DNA from: Glandiceps talaboti
Lineage: Eukaryota; Hemichordata; Enteropneusta; Spengelidae
Assembly: GCF_964340395.1 (NCBI RefSeq)
Contig: NC_135553.1
Span: 8,761,001-8,792,500 of the forward strand
DNA: 31,500 bases
Reading direction: 5' to 3'
Positions within the stretch are counted from its first letter, which is position 1; every line of letters begins with the position of its first letter. Shown here piece after piece: positions 13,345-24,206 of this stretch. Both the position numbers and the translations under genes were made by a program. The notes under the pieces are model-generated. The model did no database searches and was not told the DNA's origin. It was given only the letters and a program-made list of their open reading frames with translations.

Positions 13345-16092
13345 GTTGTGTTGTGTTGTGTTGTGTTGTCTTGTGTTGTCTTGTCTTGTCTTGTCTTGTC
13401 TTGTCTATAACTCCTCTGCTTTTTTTCAATTTTCATTTTAGCGTTTATCGGCACGCAGTTAGCTCGTGCTATTGGACCTCGCAAGACAGTAATGATATCT
13501 GGAGCTGTGGCAGCCATTGGAACATTCGTTAGTTCGTTTGCTACGAATATATACTTTCTTTATCTAACCCTTGGGTTGGTAACAGGTATGTTAAAAAAAA
13601 CACGAAAAGTTGAGGATTATTCTATAATTTTGCTATTTTGTAGTCATATCTGAAATTGGAAACGTTTTGATGTTTATAACAATCAAAGAAGCAAACAAAT
13701 TGACATGTTTGGGTATGTTATAGGAGTCGTCATCGACAAAAACAGTGCATGCATGCAATTGTGATCGCATTTTGACAAAAAGGTGTTATTTTTCAATTAT
13801 ATTGTATCATGCTACTATGTGTCATTCTGATTGGATAATAACTGTGGTAAAATCCCATTTTACCACGGCTGGTAGTGGTAAAATGGGCCCCTAAACTAGC
13901 ATATGAATAGTACATACAAGCTGAATGTGGAAACCAAAAGGGGGGGGGGGGCGTTTGACTATTAGAAAAATATGGGGTTTAAAACAAATAAATAAATAAA
14001 CAATATGTAATATATCAAACCCAGCTAGCCAGGGGACCGTGTAGAACGGCTCGAGTCCATGTTTTGTGTTGATGCAGTGTGTGTGTGTGGGCGACATGAA
14101 CGTATCCACTCATCAAAATATGCTCGTTCTCGACGATCTATTACCGTCGATCTTTTTCTGTACGTGCGAATTCGCCTTTTCAGGCATATAAATAACCACA
14201 GAAACACATTTAGAAGAAATAGACACATATTTTGATATAATATAATATGATATAATAGCAATAACCCCCGCGAAGGCGGGTATACACTCGAATTTGGTAC
14301 AATTCGCGACATATAGCACTCGCCATTCGGCTCGTGCTATATGGAGCGAATTGTACCAAAATCTCGTGTATACCCGCCTTCGGCGGGGGTTATTGCTTAA
14401 TTTGATATATTGGTTAGCATGTAAACTGTTTAGGATCTGGCATCTTCAACACATAGGGCTTCATGGAATGTATGTGAGACTATCGAAATTATCATTGTTT
14501 TCACATTTTGGGCTACCATGACAACAGTAAAATTATTTTCTGTTTGAGTGATCTCGCATAACAAACCTACAGACAGACAGACAGATAGACCGACAAACAA
14601 ACAAAACATGTATAAGTGGAAACCAAACATTCCGTTAACCCCCCCCCCCCCACCACCACCACCACCACCACCACCCCACCCCCCTTGGCGGAGTTAATGC
14701 AGGAGAATATCAATCTGAACAATTCATCAGCCCATATCGTGACATGTTTTCTTCTTTCAACAGGTGTGGGTTTTGCAGGCAGTTTATCAACAGCCCTAGT
14801 AACCAATAAGAAATATTTCCCAAAGGAGAAAGAATATGACCTGGTCAACAGATTGGCAATGTTGGCGCCCGGTATAGCATTTTTTGTATTTCCACAAATA
14901 ACACAAGTCTGTATTAACCAGTATGGTTGGCGAGGAGCTTTACTAGTTGAATCTGCAGTCATCGCCAATCTCTGTGTTTGTGGTGCCCTCTTAAGACCTT
15001 TGAAATCGGAGTCGACGTTAGTTCAATCAAGAGAAACAGCGACTAATCTCCCAAAAAGTTGCGATCTCAAAGAGCACAAACAGTCTTTCCGTGGACGTTT
15101 TTATGCATTATCTACACCAATTTTTGTCATGTATCTTATTTCTGTATTGACTCTGACACTTGCCGTCAGTGGATCAACGGTGCATTTACAATCACGGGCA
15201 TTCGAAGCTCAAGTCGGTACTTTGCAGCAAACTGCCTTTCTTGTGTCTATAAGTGGAATATGCAGCATTGTTGGCCGAGTTTTTAGTATTTTCGTCGGGA
15301 ATTGGTTGAAATTTTCCTGCATCATGACGTATATATTGAGTGTTTTCGTTATTTGCATTGCTTGTTTTATACCCCAGCTTGCAGATACCTACACAGGTTT
15401 TGTTATTCTGAGTGGACTCCTTGGCTTCGGTTCAGGGATGTCTTATTCTGTGTTCTTTTCTTGTGCATCCTACCTGATAAGCCCTGAGAAACAAGCTAAT
15501 AAGAAGCAACTTGAGGCTGAAGTTGATCGAGTTGATGAACCTAAAGCTGACGTTGGTGATTCTTTCGCTGTTGTGATGTTTTTCACAGGGATAGGTTTGG
15601 TCATCGGGGCACCCATTGCAGGTGAGTAGCGTTATGGTTTACGAACCTGTCAGATTTGTATACTGTGTGTAAAACTCTGATGTAATAATGTAAAAATCAA
15701 TGAGGACTGTTGTTTTTGAATTGACCATTACTTGTCATTTTGTAAAAACTATTTCCACTGTGCAATTTTGAAACATTAGGTTACTAGTATATCTCAGTGG
15801 GAATATCCAAACAAATTCTTACACTAATAATGAGAACAACCGGTTAAAGGGGTGCCCATCTTGTTGTAGTAGGAAATTTCTATAAATTGCACTAATTTTG
15901 TGGCACTAGAATAAAAAAAAAACGTTTTGTAATAGCTTTGCGATGAAATTTAACTTTGAACTTTTATACTTTCCAAAATGTCCAGGCCCACTTAAAGTAC
16001 GCATGTTTTAGCCAAAGGGGCTCTCTTTCAAGAGACACCCCAGAAATAAAGCCGTTCTTCTAGCTAGTTAAATTTGACAGGCCACTTACTTC

Positions 16093-16160
<68 letters not shown>

Positions 16161-16656
16161 GGTCTGTCTGTCTGTCTATCTGTCTGTCTGTCTAGCGTAA
16201 TTTGCTGATAGCTTTACTATGATAAACCCATGGATTGAGTGTGGAGTATGGATGGGGTGGGCTTAATTAGGCTTAGATTGAGGGTCAAGGCCAAGGCCAA
16301 GGCCAAGGCCAAATGGATATTTATTATTATACCACTTTCTTGCAGCCGTATAGGGATTTGGACATTTACAACGTTGGTGATGAAAACAAATTTTGTCTTG
16401 TTCATATTGTAACTATATAATACAATTACATTATTGCTTTTACACTTTTACAGGACGAGTTTATGACACCACCAACAACTATGACTATGCCTATTTCGTA
16501 TTTGGAGCACTTAGTCTATTCAGTGGAGTCATCCTCATTCCGGGATACATTTGGACTAAAATACAGAAGAAAAAGAAGGGGGAAGGAGACATCGAGATAA
16601 AACACGATGGAGAAGAAACAACAATTATAATGGATGAACACATCACGTGCACCTAG
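12559..16656 (+). CDS. SLC16 (monocarboxylate transporter)-like major facilitator, complete, 4 exons
   Basis: Four plus-strand exons join in frame, all introns in phase 1 and GT-AG: 12559-12802, 13442-13585, 14764-15621, 16454-16656. The product is 482 residues. The SLC16 signature DGGWG (25-29) leads TM1, and a GPRK loop follows TM2 (about 92-95). Helices are placed near 28-50, 70-90, 97-113, 118-140, 158-178, 187-206, a cytosolic loop at 207-247, then 248-268, 286-306, 313-333, 341-362, 395-417 and 427-449. The end of the domain (FFTGIGLVIGAPIAGRVYD, 402-420) is typical of the family. The conserved TM8 Arg is present (Arg301), but the residue four before it is Ser297 where MCT1 has Asp309, so proton coupling may differ. 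The charged stretch 371-393 before TM11 is longer than usual. The C-tail is Lys- then acid-rich. It likely moves monocarboxylates or related small organic ions across the plasma membrane; the substrate is unknown. Confidence 0.9.
13015..13025. repeat. Poly-G tract in intron 1 of the transporter
   Basis: A homopolymer of about 11 G follows a short poly-A. A similar tract lies at about 13940-13951 in intron 2. Confidence 0.85.
13307..13406. repeat. GTT, then GTGTT, then CTTGT compound microsatellite
   Basis: About 100 bp of (GTT)n shifts to pentamers (GTGTT, then CTTGT). It ends 35 bp before the acceptor of transporter exon 2, so it lies on or next to the branch-point region. The natural pyrimidine tract TTTTTTTCAATTTTCATTTTAG follows it. 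Confidence 0.95.
13844..13887. repeat. Short inverted repeat with GTGGTAAAAT units
   Basis: Arms CCCATTTTACCAC (13854-13866) and GTGGTAAAATGGG (13875-13887) pair perfectly over 13 bp, with another GTGGTAAAAT just upstream. It lies in intron 2 of the transporter and is probably part of a small dispersed element. Confidence 0.7.
14257..14397. mobile_element. 141-bp foldback (MITE-like) element in transporter intron 2
   Basis: Two arms of about 63 bp (14257-14319 and 14334-14397) are near-perfect inverted copies. They start AGCAATAACCCCCGC from the left and the equivalent from the right, surrounding a 14-nt loop. It is GC-richer than the AT-rich flanks. Both flanks contain TTTGATAT/TAAT-type sequence, so the target duplication is uncertain. 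It has no coding capacity. Confidence 0.85.
14570..14690. repeat. CAGA run and C/CAC low-complexity tract before transporter exon 3
   Basis: A short CAGA/CAAA block at about 14571-14605 is followed by a poly-C tract (about 14639-14651) that becomes (CAC)n and CCACCCC. It is intronic and ends about 75 bp before the exon 3 acceptor. Confidence 0.85.
16093..16193. repeat. (GTCT)n microsatellite in transporter intron 3
   Basis: About 100 bp of GTCT tetramers with two interruptions. It is the reverse-complement type of the CAGA blocks elsewhere in the window. Confidence 0.95.
16286..16312. repeat. (AAGGCC)4 hexamer repeat
   Basis: Four tandem copies of CAAGGC/AAGGCC in intron 3 of the transporter, short and perfect. 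Confidence 0.85.
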
Positions 16657-16849
16657 CAACAGTAGAATCTTTGCAGACAGATCCGAGCCTGTAATTATTT
16701 CAATTCTACAGTTATCATAAGCGATAAATATTTTGGTTGCTAAGGGGTTTTATATACAAGTGGAACAATTATAACGCAGTTTATATAATTGACAAAATAA
16801 CAAATTCCACTCAAACTGTTGATACATACATATGTGGGGTCACCATGGC

Positions 16850-17210
16850 TTAAAGTGGCCATATGCCATATGGATGAGAATTTGGTATTTATTTTGGATT
16901 TTTATTTGATAAAACAGCTTCACCATGTTTTTCTACTTGAAAAAATAATGCAAAATAACATATACCAAATCCATGTTCATAACTCAATACATTGCAAAAA
17001 GATGCAAAAAGTGTAAAAAGTTTGTTATTGTACGTACAATAACAAACATTTTACACATTGTTTAATGTTTTGCCGTTTATTGAGATGTGAACATGGACTT
17101 GGTATATGTTATTTCACATTATTTTTTCATGTAGAAAAACATGGTGAAGCGGTTTTATCAAATAAAAATCCAAAATAAATACCAAATTCTCATCCATATG
17201 GCCACTTTAA
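16850..17210. mobile_element. 361-bp giant foldback element bounded by TTAA, copy 1
   Basis: Nearly the whole element is two inverted arms of about 180 bp meeting at an exact 26-bp palindrome (17021-17046) centred on GTACGTAC. The outer ends read TTAAAGTGGCCATATG from both sides. TTAA at both boundaries suits a piggyBac-type target site, though TA (Tc1/mariner-type) cannot be excluded. There is no coding capacity; frames through it are by-products. It begins about 190 bp after the transporter stop codon, so it may fall in that gene's 3'UTR, where the transcript would fold into a long hairpin. Confidence 0.85.
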
Positions 17211-18612
17211 TGCAACAATGCCTAGTAAGTGACGTTTTGCTTACTAGGATCCCGACTTCGTTACAGGCAACACTATTGGCTACTATCACTGATGAGAGAG
17301 TGCTTTTTTTTCGTTGTTTTTCGAGGTTTATAGAAACCTATCTTCCAAACATTTAAAGGGGAAACTGACAAAGTATAAAAATCATTATCGATGGACAGAA
17401 TATCGTAATCTTAGATTTGTTGACTGGGTAGATTTCTACAACGGCTGAATTGTGAAATATTGAAATACATTTTATCAGTCAATAATTTATTCCACAGTAG
17501 GCCGAGTTGTATTGCTGACAAAAGCCCTCCTTATAATCAAGAATGGAGAATGAAGACACCTTACATCAATACTTTCAATTCCATTGTGAAATAGTTGATA
17601 TGTCTATGTACTAGTATTGTATTGTACTGTGTTGTATTGTATTGTATTTTATTGCCAATGTCGTATGTCAACGTTTCCCTTATTCTTTTCAATGCTACGT
17701 CGTATTTGTCACATACAGAATGGCGAATCTCACGCGGTCAAGAAATATGCCTCCTTTTTGTCATATACTACCTGCACGCGTTGCTTGCACTGGAAATTAC
17801 CACTGCATTGAAGCGTGAATGAATGCACACATCGCCATTCCTTGACAGAACGTGAAATTATATGGTTGTAATTTCACGTTTGTCATCAGTCTTTATGAAA
17901 TGTCCGCTCATGTATACCATATAATTAATCATATATTTATATAATTTTGTATATTTATCATTTTTATCAGTGTACTTTGTGTTATTTTGTTCTTTGTGTA
18001 TTGTTCAACCATAGATTATTGTATATTCCATACGTATTTTTGTGTGATATAAAATGTATGAATGCAAGACCAACTCTTTTGTTTCCTTTGCATTCTTTGT
18101 CATTCTTCCAACAAATGCAAAATCCAAGCTGCTTTCGGCAGACCGTAGACTAACCGCTTTAAAAATCATATTACTATCAAATTGTAAAGTATAGTAAAAT
18201 GTATAGAAGCGCCTTGTAGACCGAATGTTGAGCATAGCAATGTGACTTTATTTCAGTAGATAGGTAGCGCTGAGATCGGACGAGCCGTCCTTGGCTAACG
18301 CTCTCAGCAGTCAAAATAAAAAATACAGAAACTGCAATATATAAACTTATTCATACATATTTAATTAGCGTCAGTACTGCGATATGTGGGCAATGAAAAT
18401 TATAAATTAACGACATTAGTAGTATAATACCGTAACGGACATAGAACCCCCGACATGGAACGATGGTTGCTGCACATTAATAAGTTCCTTACGACAACAG
18501 CCATATATTGTGACAGTCCTACGACAAACTTTGATGAACAAAAGGCATTATAAGAATGAACACCCTGTATGGAAATATGGAGATTGAGGAATAACAGAGA
18601 ACTGAACAAAGT
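17211..18612. other. Interval downstream of the transporter, no gene seen
   Basis: No exon is supported on either strand. It contains a TATTG/TGTAT-rich stretch at about 17616-17655 and a small hairpin at 17849-17880. The rest is unstructured AT-rich DNA that may include the transporter's 3' end. Confidence 0.4.
17849..17880. repeat. 12-bp perfect inverted repeat with 8-nt loop
   Basis: Arms AACGTGAAATTA (17849-17860) and TAATTTCACGTT (17869-17880) are perfect complements, extended imperfectly by GACAG/TGTC outside. Confidence 0.7.
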
Positions 18613-18846
18613 GTTGCCATATGGATAAGAAATGGGTATTCATTTTGATAAAACAATTTGCTACGTTTTTCTACTGTAACAACTGTGAAACAGCATAAAC
18701 CAAGCCCCCGTCCGTAACTCAGAATGTGTACAAAGCTGATAATGTGTAGAAAAGTTTCTTTACAAATCACTTCCTGTACGTACAATGACAAACGTTTGAC
18801 AGAATTTTTACACAATAATTATTGAGTTACAAACACGGACTTTAGG
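18613..18846. mobile_element. Second, diverged copy of the giant foldback element
   Basis: It starts GCCATATGGATAAGAA, like the left arm of the copy at 16850 (GCCATATGGATGAGAA). It shares TGATAAAACA and GTTTTTCTACT in the same order and has the same GTACGTAC centre (about 18777-18784) followed by AATGACAAAC. The right arm breaks off after CGGACTTTAGG, so it is truncated. It abuts the 3' flank of the decayed SDR exon. Confidence 0.75.
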
Positions 18847-19449
18847 AGCTATGAAGATCGACAGAGACAGAAACAAAAAAGTAACGTTTGACCTTTTTAA
18901 CATAAATGAACACAGACCCTGTAACGGTGGGGGTCAAAGGTGAGCATATATAGATATACACACTCGACGCGACGCGTTGATTATTTCTTCCTGTTCTCAG
19001 GTGAACTTTCTATCAGCCAATTACCTCCAACGTCGTAAATCGCAGGCCTCTTTACGGCACCCTCCAAGGTCGTAATCCACATGCCTCTTTACGGTACCGT
19101 ACTCGCCAAGAGGCCAAGGGTACTTATTTCGCTGCTACAGGAGACATTCTAATATGTGCTTTGGCTTTATAGTTTGCGCATAGACCGTGGGTGGAGGGTC
19201 TATTGCTTGCGAGAATTATTATCTTATCCTAAGTCCATAGCTTCTTTGGACATATTAACAGCGCATTATCATGTACAAAGGACAGAAAGAGATGATACCA
19301 GCCGTATTTTCGTTCTACTGTTTTTATTTTATTTTTCCCTTTTTCTATATTTCCGAATTTAATATATTTGCTTGGTATAACTATAAGGCGAAACAAAGGA
19401 GACTTGTATTGACATTTTTATATACGTCACATAGACAAACAAATTCCTA

Positions 19450-19943
19450 AGACATGTCTGTGTAAATCACATGTACGTGTAAATCACATGTACGTGTAAC
19501 TGACATGTACGTGTAACTGATATGTACGTGTAACTGACATCTCCGTGTAAATGACATGTACGTGTAACTGATATGTACGTGTAACTGACATCTCCGTGTA
19601 AATGACATGTACGTGTAACTGATATGTACGTGTAAATGACATGTACGTGTAACTGATATGTACGTGTAAATGACATGTACGTGTAACTGATATGTACGTG
19701 TAAATGACATGTACGTGTAATTGATATGTACGTGTAAATGACATGTACGTGTAACTGATATGTACGTGTAAATGACATGTACGTGTAACTGATATGTACG
19801 TGTAAATGACATGTACGTGTAACTGATATGTACGTGTAAATGACATGTACGTGTAACTGACATATCCGTGTAAATCACATGTATGTGTAACTGATATGTA
19901 CGTGTAAATGACATGTACGTGTAACTGATATGTACGTGTAAAT
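19450..19943. repeat. 17-bp minisatellite with a 34-bp higher-order unit
   Basis: About 29 units of TGACATGTACGTGTAAM alternate with TGATATGTACGTGTAAA, forming a 34-bp dimer that is itself repeated. A few units carry CTCCGTG or ATCCGTG variants. On the minus strand all three frames stay open (YISVTRTCHLHVH-type repeats), which is an artefact. It lies in the last intron of the second SDR copy, starting only about 10 bp beyond the donor of exon 6. Confidence 0.95.
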
Positions 19944-20552
19944 GAATACTTACGGTACAAAGTCATGTTCATCCAGAAGATTCTTGTACTCAGCAGGGTT
20001 ACGTAATCTGTATTTCTGCTGTAAAGGGGTGTCAACTTTACCGGGACAAATTGCTGCCACCTTGATGTTATTGTCTGTCATTAATACATCATTCTATAAA
20101 ATTGAAGGATATATCATCTTTATTTTGATGATTTCACACATTTACTAAAGGTACTGTACTAGTAAATGTTTACCGGATACATAAAATCGTACAGCTATAA
20201 TTATCTTTGGCTCTTTATTTTTGGGCTAGTTAACAGAGTATGAAAAGTTCTTTGTTTTTGCCTGTGGCTAGTTCCGGCTACTTCTTGCTCGTTCTAACAC
20301 ATGAGTAACATCAAATATCATCAAACTGTTGGTAAAGAGTGTACACTTAAAAAAAAAACAATAAAATGGCATCAAACGTGATACTCACAGCAATGTTTCT
20401 TGTAAAACCAACAATACCGTGCTTTGTTGCTCCATATACAGATAAATATGGAACTGCCATGAAAGCTGGTAGTAAAAGACAAATACTTTAGAACAATATT
20501 AAAAAACTGACCATACAGGATACTACACCCTTGTGAACCCAGTTGAACCTTA

Positions 20553-20635
20553 CTCGGTTACCCAGACACTTGCCGTTGAGGGCTCCGTTCGGAGTCGGGG
20601 TGATGCCCTCAACGGCGAGAGTCTGGGTAACCGAG
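20553..20635. repeat. 31-bp inverted repeat, 83-bp foldback element
   Basis: Arms 20553-20583 and 20605-20635 (outer end CTCGGTTACCCAGAC) match at 29 of 31 positions around a 21-nt GC-rich loop. It lies in intron 4 of the second SDR copy and looks like a very small MITE or foldback element. Confidence 0.8.
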
Positions 20636-21186
20636 CCTAAGTATTACCTGAAATAATGTTTGCTTGCGCTTGAGCTACCTTTGTCTCAGTATTTTTTTGT
20701 TGCAGAATCATTTACAATATAACAATGTACACCTTCCCCACATTACAAACAACAGTGAAATAATCAGAACAAATAATTTGAAATATATAGGATCATTTGA
20801 ATACTAGTAGTTGTTTCGATAGCTCTGCCAGATAACTGTTTTTGTCATCCAACTTTTTGCTAGTAAAATGGTATGAACTCAATACACAGATTGGTAAAAT
20901 TACTAAATTGACACTAACCAGTGACTGATGCTGTGTTTATGACGATACCACCATTACCTCCATGTTTGGTTCCCAAATACTTTACTGCCAGGTACGTTCC
21001 CCGGATGACACCTTTCTAAGTAAAAATATTGCAAGCAATATGTTAGTATTGTTACAGACAAACGTACACAACTGTTAAAATGAGCCATTCTCGGCAGTAC
21101 GTCGTGAAATGACCACAAGCCTTACATTAGATTTAAATTAGATGTAATATAAGCTACCTTGATCTGTCTTATATCAGCAGCAACGT

Positions 21187-21286
21187 ACAACAACAACAAC
21201 AAACAAACAAACAAACAAACAAACAAACAGACAGACAGACAAACAAACAAACAAACAAACAAACAAACAAACAAACAAACAAACAA
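21187..21286. repeat. (AAAC)n microsatellite with a CAGA block
   Basis: CAA units give way to AAAC tetramers interrupted by a short CAGA block (about 21228-21240). It lies in intron 3 of the second SDR copy. Confidence 0.95.
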
Positions 21287-22142
21287 AAACCCTCTGGTTA
21301 TTAATATTATGTGTTCATTGTCGTTCCTGTTTATACATGTACGGTTATTTACGTAGAACGAACAAGTTAAGACGAAAGCCAAGTTACAGCAAGGGACAAG
21401 CAGACGAAACGACCCAGGAGACACTTATAAGCTTATATAGGCTAGGATGTAGCCTGAAATAATGTGTGTTCTTCATTGTTCATATATTTTTCTAAAAACT
21501 TGCCAGATTGACGTCCACTGTAGTTTCCCAATCTAACTCATCCTGTACAGCAGCATTGTTGAATACGTAGTCTAAACCACCAAAATAACTCTGTGCCTCT
21601 TGGAAGGCAGCTGAAAATAGAGAGAAAGTGATAAAATTACTACTACGCAAATATATCAGCAAACTAAGATAGCCAAAAACTAAACATATTGTTGTAACAT
21701 GGCGCCGGACTTAAGCTGTCAATGGGCGGTGATGGCACTAGTTATACAAAATTTAATGCACTCGCAATACAACAGAATGGCGTCTCTAAGCTTTCCTGAA
21801 GTGACTACACATTCAACTTCGCTCTGATTTTACACTACCAAGGTGATTATATCTGTGATTCAGACCAATGCACCACTATCACCCATTTGTCTAATCTACT
21901 ACATGCTAATTTAAGTTTGTGGCCATCTTAGTTTGCTGACAGCTTGCTTTCCGCAGTAGTATCCTATCATGTATGTGCACTGTGTAAACCGAACTTCAGT
22001 GCTACTAAGACGTCAAATTAATACATACGATAATGATAATCATGAATTGTCATTTCCTTACTATGGTTAAATAAACGTATGTATCATCAACCGGTCTTAT
22101 CATTTTTATAGTGTTATTCTTCATAATTTCAGAATATCTTTA

Positions 22143-22202
22143 AAAAAACAAACAAACAAACAAACAAACAAACAAACAAACAAACAAACAAACAAACAAA
22201 CA
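22143..22202. repeat. (AAAC)n microsatellite
   Basis: A nearly pure run of about 14 AAAC units in intron 2 of the second SDR copy. Confidence 0.95.
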
Positions 22203-22731
22203 GATAAAAGCAATCTCTATCAAAGTTATGGCTATAAACTAATTTGTTTGGCCCAAATAATAATGAAATCATACGTCATATTCTACCTTCAAGGTCAGAT
22301 TTAGAAGTCACATCACATTTAATGAAACGAATTCTCCCCTGTCCATGTTTGTTTGTTAGTTCTGATTCTGTCTTCTTTCCTCTGTCTTCATTGATATCTA
22401 TTATGGCAATGCCCTGTGGGTGTAAATATTCAGATAGGTTAGCAAAGAATAACATAAATAATTTTTTTTTAATTCTATAAATTACAAAAGTCACAAAATA
22501 CGACTGCTACGTCGAAACTACTATTTTTTCTCGCAATAATGGATTGATATATTTGATCAGAAATGAATTATCACATGATTTTTACACGTCATCGAGTTTA
22601 AATACGAGACAGCTCTGTCAGTTGGCAAATCGATGTCATCTTTCCACATGCATTGAAGGCATTGGCAAAGTATGCTTCTCCTGTACAATACATGAACATA
22701 ATTCGATTGATAGACAGGGTACGGTGACAAG

Positions 22732-22863
22732 CAATATGATTAAAATCAGATGTGGGAAGGCGGCGATCACCCGGAACAAAACAAATGACACACGAAACGA
22801 TAAAACTTGAGGTAAATAAAGACATTTAGCCACTTTCACCACATTAGATTTTAATCAGATTTA
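22732..22863. mobile_element. MITE copy A (CAATCTGATTAAAATCTGATGTGG family)
   Basis: About 132 bp with terminal inverted repeats of about 24 bp: left CAATATGATTAAAATCAGATG, right the complement ending in AATCAGATTT. It is flanked by GTGACAAG at 22724-22731 and 22864-22871 (8 bp exact, 9 bp with one mismatch). The interior has no coding potential. It is homologous to the copy at 25483 and, in reverse orientation, to the one inside SDR exon 1. It lies in intron 1 of the second SDR copy. Confidence 0.85.
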
Positions 22864-23490
22864 GTGACAAGTGTCATTGGTGGACACGGGCGTTCCTGTG
22901 TTAGTTAAAGTTAGGCGAAAAAAAATATATAATTGTGTATTTCCGATATTCAGAAAATAGGGTAGGTCGGAATTTAAAAAAAAATATATATATTTTTAAT
23001 TGTATTTAATTTTGAAAAATATTGTTTGAATCAAGAACAAACAAGATGCCGGTCAGAATACCCCTTCGGTGTTATTTGGCGTTATGTCAAACACAACCAT
23101 AAGTTCTGAAACTTCTTGAGTTTTGTCATTATGCGTTATATTCAAAGTAGGTAGTTATATCATGTACGCGTTACTAGTACAATGTATTGAATTTTGCGCT
23201 AAGTCTTGTGATATAGTTGTTGTATATCTGAAGTACATTCAAATATTATGTCTGACTCTGTACATTTTCCTCATTACTCTGCGTATCAAATATATTTCCG
23301 TTGTTGATATTTTGTCTGTGAAGTTGATATTAATTTTTTTTATAGCACTTATTAATTCCTGTATATTTGAGCTTTCGTCAACCGGTATCATACAGTAACA
23401 ATATGCAGTCCCGTAACGCATCGTAGCATTCTCGCAAACCAGAGTTATTATTTCTACCACTACATTTCGAAATAAATACCTGTGGAAGGC

Positions 23491-23544
23491 TCGTTAAGAA
23501 CGTCGCCGTAAAACAGGTCGTTAAGAACGTTGCCGTAAAACAGG
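23491..23544. repeat. 27-bp tandem repeat, two copies
   Basis: TCGTTAAGAACGTCGCCGTA... is repeated at 23491 and 23518 with one base change (TCG/TTG). It lies in intron 1 of the second SDR copy. The period is a multiple of three, but I see no supported gene. Confidence 0.85.
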
Positions 23545-24206
23545 CCGTGGTTTGCGACGATGGCATCGTATATGCTTATCACAATACATATAGGTCAAAA
23601 TTTGCATTGTCAAAGTCCGACTGCTTGACACAGGCTCCACGACTCGAACTATATACATTGCACGTGATGAAGTTAAAGAAAGGGTCGCTATTCAGAGACA
23701 TATATGATGGTTATTTACGCTTACATTATAATAAGCTTACTATCCAAAGTGTAATATACACACGTCGATAAACTATTTTTTAGAATAATGCAATAAATAT
23801 CCCAACTTATTATCGCCAAAGCATGCAAATATTGAAAGCTGTCACTAGTTATGTCGCATCTGCTATTATACTCCTCCGGGCTACTCCCTGCCTCGACCTC
23901 ATTTTACAACCATGCAATTTCGTATCCCCAAAACCAAGTGTTCGTGTACTACTACAACAACGAATCTTTCTGAGTCCCGAGTGTTTAACTAGTTCAAAGC
24001 CACAGAATCATAGATCCATCGACGTAGCACTGTATGAGCTGTAACTGTAACTGGCGTCACGACTTATGGCGGTAACTAGACTATGTATGGGTACATGGCG
24101 AATGCGTCCAATAGACTGTTTACTGTAACATTTGCATCAAGTTCTGATTAATACACCACCTTTATTCTCTCCTCCAATAATCGTTCAGTTATAGCTCTGC
24201 CAATGC

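Noticed and set aside
14616-14763. N-terminal extension of transporter exon 3 starting at an upstream ATG
   Set aside because: It reads through a poly-C/CAC tract; the acceptor at 14762-14763 joins in phase with exon 2 and restores the family sequence.
16819-17356. Two short open frames around 16.8-17.4 kb
   Set aside because: They lie in the arms of the foldback element and mirror each other's sequence.
19450-19943. CRISPR-like regularly spaced repeats
   Set aside because: Units are head-to-tail with no unique spacers, and the DNA is eukaryotic.
19447-20035. Three overlapping minus-strand frames of 100-183 codons (TRTCHLHVHISYTYMS repeats)
   Set aside because: All three frames are open because the 17-bp unit lacks stops; the array is intronic and the frames are shadows.
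23123-24044. Several 60-90-codon frames in intron 1 of the second SDR copy
   Set aside because: AT-rich hydrophobic or mixed frames on both strands without motifs, splice sites or start context.
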